The notes under the pieces were generated by a model. It did no database searches and was not told where the DNA came from. It saw only the letters and a program-made list of their open reading frames with translations. Shown here one piece after another: positions 8,463 through 17,392 of a DNA stretch of 64,000 nt. Positions within the stretch are counted from its first letter, which is position 1. Each line of letters opens with the position of its first letter. This stretch comes from Aureimonas sp. ME7 (GTDB lineage Bacteria > Pseudomonadota > Alphaproteobacteria > Rhizobiales > Rhizobiaceae). A program made the translations under genes and the position numbers. The stretch is from the NCBI RefSeq assembly GCF_903970965.1, contig NZ_CAJCKW010000001.1, positions 62,001 to 126,000 on the forward strand. Direction: 5' to 3'.

Positions 8463-8815
8463 GGCCGGTATTCCGCCCAGGTCTTCGGCGTTTCCGACAC
8501 GCGCACGGCGCTGACCTCGGGAAAGCGCGCCCGCGCCCATTCGAAAAGGTGCTGCGCCAGGACCTCGGCCGTCACCCGGTCGTGGCCGAGAACGTCGTTG
8601 AGGTGGCGGTGGTCGAACGTGTCGTCGAGATACGCCTTGAACACGCCGAGTTCGCGGTAGTCGCGCACGAAGCCGACGGCATCCAGCGTCGGGGAGGCGA
8701 GTTCCACCTCCACCGCGTAGTTGTGGCCATGAAGGCGCGCGCAAGGGTGGCCTTCGGGCAGCATCGGCAGGACGTGGGAGGCGGAAAACTCGAAGCGCTT
8801 GGCGATGCGAAACAT
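8459..8815 (-). CDS. queD: 6-carboxy-5,6,7,8-tetrahydropterin synthase QueD
   Basis: A 118-residue QueD/PTPS-I enzyme that turns dihydroneopterin triphosphate into 6-carboxytetrahydropterin for 7-deazaguanine synthesis. Zinc-ligand histidines lie in FSASHVL (residues ~10-16) and in the LHGHNY block (~29-34); the catalytic cysteine is in [19 protein letters not shown] and a C-terminal VRVSETPK are also typical. The ATG at 8815 shares its A with the TGA stop of queC (TGATG). That coupling, and the matching overlap with queE, show one translationally linked operon. Confidence 0.94.
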   Translation of the reverse strand: MFRIAKRFEFSASHVLPMLPEGHPCARLHGHNYAVEVELASPTLDAVGFVRDYRELGVFKAYLDDTFDHRHLNDVLGHDRVTAEVLAQHLFEWARARFPEVSAVRVSETPKTWAEYRP

Positions 8816-9513
8816 CAGACGCGCGCCCCCGCCACCGCCGCCTGCCAGAAGTCGGGGTCGTCGTAGCGGGTCGGGTCCCCGACGCCTGCCACCGCGAAGG
8901 CCTCGCGACGCTCGACGCAGGTGCCGCAGCGCCCGCAATGATGCACGCCGCCCCGGTAGCAGGACCAAGTGTCGGCGAAGGGCGCATCCACCTCCGCCCC
9001 GCGCCGCACGATGTCGGCCTTCGTGGCGTGGACGAAGGGGGCGAGAAGCGCCACCTCGGCATAGCCGTCGAGGGCTTCTTTCTGCATCGCCGCGAAGGCG
9101 TCGATGAAGGGCGGGCGGCAGTCGGGATAGATGAAATGGTCGCCGCCATGGACGGCGATGGCGACCGCATCGAGCTTCTGCGCGGCCGCGAGGCCGAAGG
9201 CGACGCTCAGCATGATGGCGTTGCGGTTGGGAACCACGGTCGAGCGCATCGTCTCCTCGGCATAGTGCCCGTCGGGCACCTCGACCGCATCCGTCAGCGC
9301 CGAGCCGGTGAGGACGCGGCCCAGCACCGACAGGTCGATCAGGTGATGCGGCACGCCGAGCCGACGGGCGGCCGCGGCCGCGAAGTCCAGTTCCTTGGCG
9401 TGGCGCTGGCCGTAGTCGAAGGAAACGAGAGCGGCGAGCTGGCCGTCGCGCTTCAGCGAATACGCCAGCACGACGCTGTCCAGTCCGCCGGAGCAGACGA
9501 CAAGTGTCTTCAT
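8815..9513 (-). CDS. queC: 7-cyano-7-deazaguanine (preQ0) synthase QueC
   Basis: A 232-residue ATP-dependent PP-loop enzyme that converts 7-carboxy-7-deazaguanine and ammonia to preQ0. The PP-loop [13 protein letters not shown] is at residues 5-17; a zinc-binding cysteine cluster [16 protein letters not shown] lies near residues 187-202 at the C-terminal end. ATG 9513 was preferred to an upstream ATG because it starts directly at the conserved [10 protein letters not shown] and is preceded by AAGGG inside a preQ1-I riboswitch. It is the first gene of queC-queD-queE, so the riboswitch likely controls the set by feedback from pathway product. queF is not in this window. Confidence 0.94.
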   Translation of the reverse strand: MKTLVVCSGGLDSVVLAYSLKRDGQLAALVSFDYGQRHAKELDFAAAAARRLGVPHHLIDLSVLGRVLTGSALTDAVEVPDGHYAEETMRSTVVPNRNAIMLSVAFGLAAAQKLDAVAIAVHGGDHFIYPDCRPPFIDAFAAMQKEALDGYAEVALLAPFVHATKADIVRRGAEVDAPFADTWSCYRGGVHHCGRCGTCVERREAFAVAGVGDPTRYDDPDFWQAAVAGARV

Positions 9514-9522
9514 GGATGGGAT

Positions 9523-9555
9523 CCCTTGTTTTGACCGGGTGGGCTGCGACCGGAG
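9523..9555 (-). promoter_or_regulatory. preQ1-I riboswitch upstream of queC
   Basis: Read on the minus strand, the leader has a P1 stem CCGG/CCGG (9553-9550 with 9538-9535) enclosing a loop beginning UCGCAG and ending in an unpaired C (9539). It is followed by UCAAAACAAGGG running into the ribosome-binding site nine bases before the queC ATG. Both UCGCAG and CAAAACAAGG match the conserved core of the H-type pseudoknot preQ1-I aptamer (Thermoanaerobacter tengcongensis/Fusobacterium type). The A-rich tail is three bases shorter than in that example. Because the AGG of the aptamer tail is also the Shine-Dalgarno, translational control is the likely mechanism. The gene context (preQ0 synthesis) fits. 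Confidence 0.82.
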
Positions 9556-9615
9556 AACGGGGGTCTTAAGGGATCGGGGGGCCCCAAGCAAACCGGCCAG
9601 GCGGCCGGGCCGTCG

Positions 9616-10389
9616 TCAAAGCTTCGTGCGTTCGTCCGCCGCGCCGGTCGCGATCCGCTCGGCCTGCGTCGCCGGCGGCAGCGGCAGGCCGCCTTCGCGC
9701 TGCGACACGCGCTGATGGAGATGCACCATCAGCGCGGCGGCAAACAGCGGGGTCAGGAGGTTCAGGATCGGCACGGCGAGGAAGGCGGCGAGCAGGAGCC
9801 CGGCGAGGAAGATCGTGATCCCGTAGCGCCGGCGCAGTGCCCGCACCTCGTCCTCGGAGCGATAGCGCAGCGCGGCGAACTCGAAATATTCGCGCCCCAG
9901 GAGATAGCCGTTGATCACGAAGAAGGCGCCGAAGTTCACCACCGGCACGAAGAGAAGCGCGAAGGCCAAGAGATTGCCGAGGATCACGACGCCGAAGAAT
10001 TTGGCCGACAGAATGATCGAGCGCCCGAGCGGGATCGCGCGGCCCGCATGGCCGCCGGGATAGTCGTCGCGCTCCACCACCTCGGCGACGTCGTCGAGAA
10101 ACAGCCCGGCGATCACCGCGCTGACCGGCGCGATCAGGAAGGCGAGGAGAAAGGCGAGCGCGATCCCCGCCGCCCAGCCGGCGAAGGTGCCGGCGTTGTC
10201 GACCCAGGCCGGCATGTCGGGCGCCCAGCCGGCGAAGAACGGGATCGCCACGACCTCGAACAGCCAGCGCACCGCGAACCACAGCGCCACCAGAACCACC
10301 GCCGTCAGCCCGAGCGACTTCCACAGCGCCGCCCGGAAGGGCGGCGAAAAGAGGTCGCGAAGCGCGCGCGCGGCCGAGCCGAGGATCAT
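9616..10389 (-). CDS. CysZ/EI24-family inner-membrane protein
   Basis: A 257-residue multi-helix membrane protein of the EI24/CysZ family. Hydrophobic helices are visible around residues 25-50, 70-95, 130-165 (FFGVVILGNLLAFALLFVPV) and 195-220. The conserved block NFGAFFVINGYLLGREYFE is typical of the alphaproteobacterial branch. E. coli CysZ mediates sulfate uptake, but this branch has not been characterised, and sulfate transport should not be assumed. ATG 10389 follows the preceding intergenic region; the gene ends 102 bases before queC and the riboswitch sits in that gap. Confidence 0.8.
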   Translation of the reverse strand: MILGSAARALRDLFSPPFRAALWKSLGLTAVVLVALWFAVRWLFEVVAIPFFAGWAPDMPAWVDNAGTFAGWAAGIALAFLLAFLIAPVSAVIAGLFLDDVAEVVERDDYPGGHAGRAIPLGRSIILSAKFFGVVILGNLLAFALLFVPVVNFGAFFVINGYLLGREYFEFAALRYRSEDEVRALRRRYGITIFLAGLLLAAFLAVPILNLLTPLFAAALMVHLHQRVSQREGGLPLPPATQAERIATGAADERTKL

Positions 10390-10533
10390 CGGGGGTGAAC
10401 TCCGTTGGGTCGTGTCGCTCCTTCACATGGGACGGACGGATCGGCGCGGCAATGACGGGATCGGTGGACTTGGGGCGGGTTTCCCCCTACCTCGCCACGG
10501 AAGCTGAGATTTGAGAGAAAAGGGCAGGCCGCC

Positions 10534-11472
10534 ATGGCGCTTAAGGTCGCGGTCCAGATGGACCATGTGTCGGGGATCACGATCAAGGGCGATTCCACCT
10601 TCGCCCTGTGCCTGGAGGCGGAGCGGCGCGGGCACCAGCTCTTCCACTACACGCCCGACCGCCTGTCGCTTCGCGACGGCGTCGCCACCGCGCGCGTCGA
10701 GACGCTGAATCTTGTCGAGGAGCAGGGCCGGCACTTCACGCTCGGGCAGCCCGAGAAGGTGAATCTCGCCGAAATGGACGTGGTGCTCCTGCGCCAGGAC
10801 CCGCCCTTCGACATGAACTACATCACCTCGACCCACATCCTGGAGCGCGTCCAGCCGAAGACCCTGGTGGTGAACGACCCGGCCTGGGTGCGCAACATGC
10901 CGGAGAAGATCTTCGTCACCGAGTTCGCCGACCTGATGCCGGAGACAATCATCACCAAGGACCCGGCAGAGGTCGCGGCGTTCCGCGCCGAGTTCGGCGA
11001 GATCGTGATGAAGCCGCTCTACGGCAACGGCGGCGCCGGCGTGTTCCATCTGACGAAGGACGACCGCAACCTGTCCTCGTTCTTGGAAACCTTCGCGCTT
11101 CTCTTCCGTGAGCCCTTCATCGTCCAGCGCTATCTCAAGGACGTGCGCAAGGGCGACAAGCGCGTCATCCTGATCGACGGCGAGCCGGTGGGCGCGATCA
11201 ACCGCGTGCCGTCCGAAACCGACGCGCGCTCCAACATGCATGTCGGCGGGCGCGCCGAGCCGACCGAACTGACCGAGCGCGAGCGCGAGATCTGCGCCCG
11301 GATCGGCCCGACCTTGAAGGCGCGCGGCCAGGTCTTCGTCGGCATCGACGTGATCGGCGACTACCTGACGGAAATCAACGTCACCTCGCCGACCGGCATC
11401 CGCGAGGTCAAACGCTTCGGCGGCGCCGACATCGCCGCCCTGTTCTGGGACACGGTCGAGGCCAAGCGCTGA
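10534..11472 (+). CDS. gshB: Glutathione synthetase
   Basis: A 312-residue ATP-grasp ligase that joins gamma-glutamylcysteine and glycine to form glutathione. The N-terminal [20 protein letters not shown], the substrate-contact [17 protein letters not shown], the flexible loop [12 protein letters not shown] and the metal-binding [12 protein letters not shown] are all characteristic of bacterial GshB. Length is the usual ~310-320. ATG 10534 has a GGGCAGG element upstream. The gene stands alone between divergent EI24 and the downstream SH3 gene; in many Rhizobiales gshB follows rsmI-yraN, which here are 10 kb away. Confidence 0.96.
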   Translation: MALKVAVQMDHVSGITIKGDSTFALCLEAERRGHQLFHYTPDRLSLRDGVATARVETLNLVEEQGRHFTLGQPEKVNLAEMDVVLLRQDPPFDMNYITSTHILERVQPKTLVVNDPAWVRNMPEKIFVTEFADLMPETIITKDPAEVAAFRAEFGEIVMKPLYGNGGAGVFHLTKDDRNLSSFLETFALLFREPFIVQRYLKDVRKGDKRVILIDGEPVGAINRVPSETDARSNMHVGGRAEPTELTEREREICARIGPTLKARGQVFVGIDVIGDYLTEINVTSPTGIREVKRFGGADIAALFWDTVEAKR

Positions 11473-11492
11473 AACGCGCAACCCGCGTCCGG

Positions 11493-11538
11493 GGTCCCGC
11501 GTTTCCTGAACGCCGCATGAACGGCGCGTTCGGGGACC
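11493..11538 (+). terminator. Possible hairpin terminator after gshB
   Basis: Twenty bases past the gshB stop, GGTCCC (11493-11498) can pair with GGGACC (11533-11538), with an inner imperfect stem GAACGCCG versus CGGCGCGTTC. There is no T-tract, so it may be a Rho-dependent pause or a 3' stabiliser rather than an intrinsic terminator. Confidence 0.35.
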
Positions 11539-11596
11539 GCTCACCTCGCGCGTGGTGAAATGCATTCCATCGAAGCCTTGTGACGGGACGGCTCCC

Positions 11597-12277
11597 ATGC
11601 CCCGACTGAATTCCATAAAGGCCCTCGCGCTCCTCGGAGCGCTCGCCGTTCCCGGCTCGGCGATGGCCGCGACCGCCATCGCCACCACCAACGTCAACCT
11701 GCGCGCCGGGCCTTCCACCGCCTATCCGCCGGTCAACGTCGTTCGCGGCGGCGAGGACGTGGAGGTTTTCGGGTGCCTCGCCAACCGCTCGTGGTGCGAT
11801 GTCGACTTCTACGGCCAGCGCGGCTGGATGTCGTCGAACTATCTCGCCTTCATCAGAGGCGGCGTTCGCTACACCGGCCCGCGCTCGGTCGGCTATATCG
11901 GCGCGCCGACGATCACCTACTCGTTCGGCAACTACTGGGACCGGCACTATCGAGGCCGCGACTTCTACCGCGACCGCCAGCGCTGGGATGGCATCTACGG
12001 CCCGCGCATCTTTGATCGCGGCCCGCCGCCGCGCGGGCGCGACTGGCGCGACGGTCCGCCGCCTCCGCCCTACGCCGGCCGCCCGGACCGCCGAGACGAT
12101 CGGCGCGAGCGCTGGGAGGAACGGCGCGAGGATCGCCGCGACCGCTTCGAGCGGGACCGCGACCGCTTCGAAGGCCGCCGCGACCGCGACCGCTTCGAGG
12201 ACGGCCCGCCGCGCTGGCAGCGCACCGACGCGCCGCCGCCCTACGGCCCGGACAGCGGCTACGACCGGGATTATTGA
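11597..12277 (+). CDS. Secreted SH3b-domain protein with Arg/Asp-rich tail
   Basis: A 226-residue exported protein. A signal peptide covers residues 1-24 (LALLGALAVPGSAMA, cleavage after AMA). A bacterial SH3 domain (SH3_3/SH3b) occupies about 31-83 with NVNLRAGPSTAYPPV and the closing GWMSSNYL. The rest is low-complexity: aromatic and glycine-rich, then a proline-rich patch and a run of Arg, Asp, Glu and Phe repeats. Such proteins usually bind the cell wall or envelope; no enzymatic domain is visible. ATG 11597 was chosen over GTG 11552 because it begins directly at the signal peptide. A strong intrinsic terminator follows the stop. Confidence 0.8.
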   Translation: MPRLNSIKALALLGALAVPGSAMAATAIATTNVNLRAGPSTAYPPVNVVRGGEDVEVFGCLANRSWCDVDFYGQRGWMSSNYLAFIRGGVRYTGPRSVGYIGAPTITYSFGNYWDRHYRGRDFYRDRQRWDGIYGPRIFDRGPPPRGRDWRDGPPPPPYAGRPDRRDDRRERWEERREDRRDRFERDRDRFEGRRDRDRFEDGPPRWQRTDAPPPYGPDSGYDRDY

Positions 12278-12283
12278 ATATCG

Positions 12284-12316
12284 AAAGGGCGGCTCGCGGG
12301 CCGCCCTTCTTTTTTT
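12284..12316 (+). terminator. Rho-independent terminator of the SH3 gene
   Basis: A GC stem GGGCGGC/GCCGCCC with a six-base loop lies seven bases after the stop codon and runs into TTCTTTTTTT, flanked by upstream A residues. It separates the SH3 gene from comM. Confidence 0.85.
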
Positions 12317-12431
12317 CGCGCCTGTGGAAGTCGTCTCCGCGTTCCGTATCCGTTCTTGCTCTGCGTGTGTCTGTCGTTCTAGTCTCGCCTGCCGGTTGGG
12401 GTGCCGGCTCGATTGGGGTTCAGAGTCGAGC

Positions 12432-13964
12432 ATGATTTCGCGCGTCAGGACGGTGGCGTTCCAAGGGGTCGACGCCATCCCGGTCGATGTCGAGGTCATG
12501 GTCGCGCCCGGCAAGATGGGCATGCAAATCGTTGGCCTCGCCGACAAGGCGGTGGCGGAAAGCCGCGAGCGCGTCCAGGCCGCTCTCCACGCCTCCGGCC
12601 TCGCGATGCCGCCCAAGCGCGTCACCGTCAATCTCGCGCCCGCCGATCTGCCCAAGGAAGGCTCCCACTACGACCTGCCCATCGCTCTCGGCCTGATGGC
12701 CGCGCTCGGCGCCCTGCCGGCCGATCGGCTCGCTGAATACCTCGTGCTCGGCGAACTCTCGCTCGGCGGCACCGTTTCCCCCGTCGCGGGCGTCCTGCCC
12801 GCCGCCATGGCCGCCCATGCCCTCGGGCTCGGCCTCGTCTGCCCGGAGGCGGGCGGCGCGGAAGCGGCCTGGGCGAGCCCCGACATGGCCATCGTCGCCG
12901 CCCGATCGCTGATCCAGATCGCCAATCATTTTCGCGGCACGCAAATCCTTGCCCGCCCCGAGCCCGCCATGCGCTCGGCCGCCGCCGACCTGCCCGACAT
13001 GGCCGAGATCCGCGGCCAGCTCGCCGCCCGGCGCGCGTTGGAAGTCGCGGCGGCTGGGTCGCACAACATGTGTATGGTCGGCCCCCCGGGTTCGGGCAAG
13101 TCGATGCTCGCCGCGCGCCTGCCCTCCATCCTGCCGCCGCTGACGCCGCCTGAAATCCTCGACGTGTCGCGCATCGCCTCCATTGCCGGCGAACTCTCCG
13201 ACGGGCGTCTGTCGGACCGCCGCCCGTTTCGCGCGCCCCACCATTCCGCCTCCATGGCCGCCATGGTCGGCGGCGGCCAGCGCACCCGCCCCGGCGAAGT
13301 CTCGCTCGCCCATCGCGGCGTCCTCTTCCTCGACGAACTCCCCGAATTCTCGCCCGCCGTTCTCGATTCCCTTCGTCAGCCCATCGAAAGCGGCCAGAGC
13401 GTCATCGCGCGCGCCAACTACCGCGTCACCTATCCCGCCCAGTTTCAGCTCGTCGCCGCCATGAACCCCTGCCGCTGCGGCATGGCCGGCGAGCCCGGCC
13501 ACACCTGCGCCAGAGGCCCGCGCTGCGCCACCGACTACCAGGCCCGCGTGTCCGGCCCGCTTCTCGACCGGATCGACATCCGCATCGAAGTCCCCGCCGT
13601 CTCCGCCGCCGAACTCCTGACCCTCAAGCCCTCCGAATCCTCCGAGACCGTCCGCGCCCGCGTCGAGGCGGCGCGCGCCATCCAGGCCGAGCGCTACCGC
13701 GCCCTCGGCCTGCCCCCCGCCACCCTCAACGCCCACTGCTCCGCCGCCCTCGTCGAACGCGTTGCCTCGCCCGACGCCGCCGGCACCAAGCTCCTGCGCG
13801 AGGCCGCCGAACGCATGGCCTTCTCCGCCCGGGCCTACCACCGCATCCTCAAGGTCGCCCGGACCCTCGCCGACCTCGCCGGCGCCGAAACCGTCGGCCG
13901 CCCCCACCTCGCCGAAGCCATCGCCTACCGCGTCGCCACCGAGCGCCCGGCCCAGGTGGCGTGA
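12432..13964 (+). CDS. comM: ComM/YifB-family Mg-chelatase-like AAA+ ATPase
   Basis: A 510-residue YifB/ComM protein. The N-terminal Lon-like/ChlI domain spans residues ~1-175 with MGMQIVGLADKAVAESRERV; the AAA+ domain has Walker A GPPGSGKS at 217-224 and Walker B-like VLFLDELPEF. A cysteine cluster in MNPCRCGMAGEPGHTC and the C-terminal Mg_chelatase_C region (FSARAYHRILKVARTLADL) complete the architecture. ComM is a hexameric helicase that promotes branch migration during natural transformation; a role here in recombination is inferred from the family. ATG 12432 begins at the conserved ISRVRTVAFQGVDA. It is followed by the first copy of the palindromic element and convergent grpE. Confidence 0.95.
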   Translation: MISRVRTVAFQGVDAIPVDVEVMVAPGKMGMQIVGLADKAVAESRERVQAALHASGLAMPPKRVTVNLAPADLPKEGSHYDLPIALGLMAALGALPADRLAEYLVLGELSLGGTVSPVAGVLPAAMAAHALGLGLVCPEAGGAEAAWASPDMAIVAARSLIQIANHFRGTQILARPEPAMRSAAADLPDMAEIRGQLAARRALEVAAAGSHNMCMVGPPGSGKSMLAARLPSILPPLTPPEILDVSRIASIAGELSDGRLSDRRPFRAPHHSASMAAMVGGGQRTRPGEVSLAHRGVLFLDELPEFSPAVLDSLRQPIESGQSVIARANYRVTYPAQFQLVAAMNPCRCGMAGEPGHTCARGPRCATDYQARVSGPLLDRIDIRIEVPAVSAAELLTLKPSESSETVRARVEAARAIQAERYRALGLPPATLNAHCSAALVERVASPDAAGTKLLREAAERMAFSARAYHRILKVARTLADLAGAETVGRPHLAEAIAYRVATERPAQVA

Positions 13965-13977
13965 GGGGCGCTGAGGG

Positions 13978-14143
13978 TATTGCGGGGCTGCCGCCCCGGC
14001 CCCCGCTCGGGAACGAATTCCCGAACCCTTCTTTTCTTTTGACAACAAAAAGGGGGCCAGCGGCCCCCTTTTTGTTGTCATGACAGATGAGGGGTCCAGG
14101 GGAAATCATTTCCCCTGGCGGGGTGCAGGGGTGGAACCCCTGC
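13978..14143. repeat. Palindrome-packed intergenic element, copy 1 (inverted partner at 23048-23209)
   Basis: A 166-base unit between the convergent ends of comM and grpE. It contains five consecutive palindromes: 13983-13998 (CGGGGC/GCCCCG), 14007-14024 (TCGGGAA/TTCCCGA), 14041-14079 (perfect 18-bp stem, 3-base loop), 14096-14118 (perfect 11-bp arms around one base) and 14125-14143 (GCAGGGGT/ACCCCTGC). The whole unit reappears in inverted orientation 9 kb away, nearly base for base; differences lie mainly in loops or are compensated within stems. It behaves like a REP/BIME-type mosaic repeat that includes a bidirectional terminator. Confidence 0.9.
14041..14079. terminator. Bidirectional intrinsic terminator for comM and grpE
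   Basis: Perfect 18-bp stem with loop AGC. Five A residues precede the GC core GGGGGCC and five T residues follow GGCCCCC, so it is an intrinsic terminator in both directions and can end both convergent transcripts. It is the central module of the repeat element. Confidence 0.9.
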
Positions 14144-14160
14144 TAAATCTCAAGCGCCTC

Positions 14161-14892
14161 TCAAGCGTCCTTGGTGCTCTCGTCCGGCACGCCGGGCTTG
14201 GTGTCGGGGCCGGGGGCGGGCGCGGCCTTGGGGCCGCCCTTGGAGACGCCGACGAGGGCGGGGCGCAGGACGCGCTCGCCGATGGCGTAGCCTTCCTGGA
14301 CGACCTGGACGACGGTGTTGGCGGGCAGGTCGGCGTTCGGGATTTCGAACATGGCCTGATGGAAGTTCGGGTCGAAGCGGGCGTTGAGGGGCTCAAGCTT
14401 CTTCACGCCGTGGCGTTCCATGGCGGACAGCATGGAGCGGCCGGTCATCTCGACGCCTTCGACGAGCGATGTGAAACCGGCGTCGCCGGATTCGCGTGCG
14501 CCTTCGGGCAGGGCCTGGATGGCGCGGTCGAGATTGTCGGAAACGGACAGCATGTCGCGGGCGAAGTTGGCGACGGCGAACTGGCGCGCGTCCTTGATCT
14601 CGCGCTCGGTGCGTCGGCGCAGATTTTCCATGTCGGCGGCGAGGCGCAGGAGGCGGTCCTTGACGTCGGCGTTCTCGGCTTCGAGCTCTGCGATGCGCGC
14701 GCGGTCGGCTTCGTTGGCGTTGTCGCCGCCCCAGGTGGGCACGGGCTCGTCGTCGATCGGGGCGTGGCCGGCGGGCGGGTTCATGTCGCCGGCGGCCGCT
14801 CCGGCGACGCCGCCGCCCTTGAAGTAGGCCTGGGCTGCGGGGCTGGCGTTGCGCTGGCTCTCGTTCGCGGTCTTGTCGGTCTCGCTCGTCAT
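14161..14892 (-). CDS. grpE: Nucleotide exchange factor GrpE
   Basis: A 243-residue GrpE, the nucleotide exchange factor that resets the DnaK chaperone. A long coiled-coil (about residues 60-110, [20 protein letters not shown] then [20 protein letters not shown]) precedes the beta-domain with [18 protein letters not shown] and [20 protein letters not shown], both GrpE hallmarks. N- and C-terminal tails are low-complexity. It follows hrcA by 125 bases on the same strand, the usual alphaproteobacterial heat-shock pairing. ATG 14892 gives the usual length; the gene ends at the repeat element. Confidence 0.96.
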   Translation of the reverse strand: MTSETDKTANESQRNASPAAQAYFKGGGVAGAAAGDMNPPAGHAPIDDEPVPTWGGDNANEADRARIAELEAENADVKDRLLRLAADMENLRRRTEREIKDARQFAVANFARDMLSVSDNLDRAIQALPEGARESGDAGFTSLVEGVEMTGRSMLSAMERHGVKKLEPLNARFDPNFHQAMFEIPNADLPANTVVQVVQEGYAIGERVLRPALVGVSKGGPKAAPAPGPDTKPGVPDESTKDA

Positions 14893-15017
14893 CGAAGAGG
14901 GCGCTCCTTGGCTGTTCTACAGAAGTGGCCGGGCTGGCCGTCGCCGGAACAAGGCCGACGGATGCCCGCCGAGGCAAAAGGGGGTCGGGCCGGATATCGA
15001 ACGGGGAGGGGCGAAAA

Positions 15018-16145
15018 TCAAGGCCGGCGCGAGGGGGCCGTTCCCGACAGGAGGCGCGACACGAGGCGGGCGGTGTAGTCCACCATCGGCACGATCCGGC
15101 GATAGTTGAGGCGGGTCGGACCGATCACGCCGACGGCGCCGATCACCCGGTCGTCGCCGTCGCTATAGGGCGCGATGACGAGCGAGGAGCCGGACATGGA
15201 GAACAGCTTGTTTTCCGAGCCGATGAAGATGCGAACGCCGTTGCCCGATTCCGCCAGATCGATCAGCTCCATGATCGAGCTCTTCGATTCGAGGTCGTCG
15301 AAGAGGTGGCGCAGGCGTTCCAGATCCGGCGCGTCGTTGGCGCTGCCCAGAAGGTTGGCGCGCCCGCGCACGATGAGGCGCGAAGGCTGGCCCGCCCCTT
15401 CGCCCGACCAGACGGCGAGCCCCGCCTGCACCAGCTCCTGCGAGAGGGTGTCGAGGGCGCGGGCGGTGTCGTCCTTCAGGGCGGCGATGCGCACGCGCGC
15501 TTCGCTCAATGTGCGTCCGACGACATGGGCGTTGAGAAAATTCGTGGCTTCCACCAGCTGCGAGGCGGTGATGCCGGGGGTGAGCTCGAGGACGCGGTTT
15601 TCCACCTCGCCGTTTTCGCCCACCAGCACGACGAGCGCACGGGCGGCGTCGAGGCGCACGAACTCGATGTGCTTCAGGCGGATGTCGGTCTTGGAGGCGA
15701 GAACGATGCCCGCCCCGCGCGATAGGCCGGACAAGAGCTGGGAGGCTTCGGTCAGGAGCGCGTCCACCGGGCGCCGCTCGCCCTCGGCGCGCACCCGCTC
15801 CTCGATCTCGAGGCGCTCGCGCTCGGGCAGGTCGCCGGTTTCCAGAAACGCGTCGACGAAGAAGCGCAGGCCGATCTCGGTCGGCAGGCGGCCGGCCGAA
15901 ACGTGGGGCGCGTAGATGAGGCCGAGCGCCTCCAGATCCGACATGACGTTGCGGATGGAGGCAGGCGACAGGGCGCTGGTGAGAAGGCGCGACAGGTTGC
16001 GCGAGCCCACCGGCTCGCCGGAATCCAGATAGGTGTCGACGATGAGCCGGAAGATCTCGCGCGAACGCTCGTCGAGCGTCTGGCCGAGATCGAGGCTGCG
16101 GTCGAGGTGATCGCGGGAAAAGGACAGGTTGGTGCCGAGCTTCAT
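15018..16145 (-). CDS. hrcA: Heat-inducible transcriptional repressor HrcA
   Basis: A 375-residue HrcA, which represses chaperone operons by binding CIRCE elements. The N-terminal winged helix contains [20 protein letters not shown] and [39 protein letters not shown] and the GAF-like C-terminal domain with [20 protein letters not shown] are family signatures. ATG 16145 is used because no in-frame start closer to the first conserved block exists. There is no clear Shine-Dalgarno before it, and an RpoH-like promoter lies only 12-40 bases upstream, so the leader would be extremely short. No CIRCE inverted repeat was found in its own promoter. Followed by grpE. Confidence 0.95.
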   Translation of the reverse strand: MKLGTNLSFSRDHLDRSLDLGQTLDERSREIFRLIVDTYLDSGEPVGSRNLSRLLTSALSPASIRNVMSDLEALGLIYAPHVSAGRLPTEIGLRFFVDAFLETGDLPERERLEIEERVRAEGERRPVDALLTEASQLLSGLSRGAGIVLASKTDIRLKHIEFVRLDAARALVVLVGENGEVENRVLELTPGITASQLVEATNFLNAHVVGRTLSEARVRIAALKDDTARALDTLSQELVQAGLAVWSGEGAGQPSRLIVRGRANLLGSANDAPDLERLRHLFDDLESKSSIMELIDLAESGNGVRIFIGSENKLFSMSGSSLVIAPYSDGDDRVIGAVGVIGPTRLNYRRIVPMVDYTARLVSRLLSGTAPSRRP

Positions 16146-16156
16146 CACGAGATGGA

Positions 16157-16185
16157 ATATATGGGGCTCGCCCGGCGCGGCCAAG
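16157..16185 (-). promoter_or_regulatory. RpoH (sigma-32) type promoter of hrcA-grpE
   Basis: On the minus strand CTTGGC (16185-16180) is followed, after 13 bases, by CCCCATATAT (16166-16157). This matches the heat-shock sigma consensus CTTGAAA-N(11-16)-CCCCATnT well in the -10 box and moderately in the -35 box. Transcription would begin near 16150, about six bases before the hrcA ATG. RpoH control of grpE is established in alphaproteobacteria. Confidence 0.6.
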
Positions 16186-16354
16186 CGGCGGGAGGGTTCA
16201 TGCGAGGCCTTCGCGCAAGCTCGGGCTCCCGGCATGCCGCCGCCGCGCTCCCGCCTGAAGGCCCGATCGGCATGGAGCGGCCCCCGGCAGCGGAGGCCGC
16301 CCCCCTAACCCGCGGCTGGGATGTTTATTCGACCACGGCTCGAGAGGCCGAAGC

Positions 16355-17392
16355 TCAAGCGATTCCGCGTTCGGCGACAGGCGCGGGCGCTCTGATGAGC
16401 TTGGGCAGGCGCATGGCTGGTCGCTCCACGAGTCGGTGAATCACGTAGGCCAAAAGAAGCGCCGCCAGTGTCGAAAGGACGAACAAGGCGACGATCCGAT
16501 ATCCCGTCTGATTCTCCGGCACCCAGGGCATGTTGCGAAATGCGAAGGCAATGCCCAAGCCATGCACGAGATAGAACGGATAGCTGACAAGGCCGAGGAA
16601 CTGCATGGGCCGGCTGAGCAGCCAGCGGGGTTGGGAGGCCCGGACATGGGCGACGATCAGAACGGCGCCCGCCATCTCCAGGAACCGCGCTTCCCAGCCA
16701 TGTCCCAGGAAGAGGCTGGAAACCAAGAGGATCGGCACGCCGACCAGAAGCAACAGGGGCGAGCGGGCCAGGGCGCCCGGCACGTTCGCAATCGCGGCGC
16801 CCAGAAGGAACGCGGGCAGGAAAAGGGCGTATTGCGACCCTGTATGGCGGAAGACCAGGAAGCTGGGAAAGGATAGAAGAAGCGCGAGAAGCGATCGCCC
16901 GCCTGTCGCGGCCCATATGCCGAAGAGCAGGATCGACGCCACGATCTCGACCTGGAGCGACCAAAGGACGCCGTTCGTGTCACGGCTGAGGATGAACATG
17001 GTGCGCAGAACCTCGGCCGGTTCCATCGGCGCCACATAGCCGATCCGCGTGGCCAGTCCGAACAGGATGCCGGCGACGATCGAGGTGGGAAGAAGCCGCC
17101 AAAGCCGCTCGGTGATGCAGCGAGGCAAGCTTTCGATGCCGGCGTAGCGGCGATCGAACATCGACCAGAGCACGTGTCCGCTCAGAACGAAGAACACCAT
17201 CACGGCGGCATCGCTCGGCGCCACGATGTAGCCGAGGCGAGCCATGACGTTTTCGAACGGCTGATCGGCGAATTGCCGATACGTCAGCATCCAGACGCCC
17301 ATGCCCGTGAACGCCAGGATGCTGTGCCCGCCGGCGACGGCCAGAGCGGCCAATCCGCGCAGGCCATCCAGCGCATAATCTCTCGGTGCCAT
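16355..17392 (-). CDS. Acyltransferase 3 family membrane protein (OafA/YrhL-like)
   Basis: A 345-residue integral membrane O-acyltransferase of the acyltransferase-3 family, which transfers acyl groups to sugars or lipids at the envelope. The N-terminal [18 protein letters not shown], the first-loop arginine region and [10 protein letters not shown] are family signatures; about ten hydrophobic helices follow. The expected histidine is present in the first helix (VAGGHS). Substrate unknown: O-antigen, exopolysaccharide or glucan are all possible. ATG 17392 begins at the conserved block. It is a single gene sitting between hrcA and rph, two genes that are usually direct divergent neighbours in Rhizobiales, so it is probably an insertion. 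Confidence 0.85.
   Translation of the reverse strand: MAPRDYALDGLRGLAALAVAGGHSILAFTGMGVWMLTYRQFADQPFENVMARLGYIVAPSDAAVMVFFVLSGHVLWSMFDRRYAGIESLPRCITERLWRLLPTSIVAGILFGLATRIGYVAPMEPAEVLRTMFILSRDTNGVLWSLQVEIVASILLFGIWAATGGRSLLALLLSFPSFLVFRHTGSQYALFLPAFLLGAAIANVPGALARSPLLLLVGVPILLVSSLFLGHGWEARFLEMAGAVLIVAHVRASQPRWLLSRPMQFLGLVSYPFYLVHGLGIAFAFRNMPWVPENQTGYRIVALFVLSTLAALLLAYVIHRLVERPAMRLPKLIRAPAPVAERGIA

Noticed and set aside
12420-14081. 553-codon minus-strand frame opposite comM
   Set aside because: Gly/Ala-rich antisense shadow of comM that runs into the repeat element; no family match.
16146-16354. CIRCE element in the hrcA promoter
   Set aside because: No TTAGCACTC/GAGTGCTAA repeat is present; an RpoH-like promoter is seen instead.
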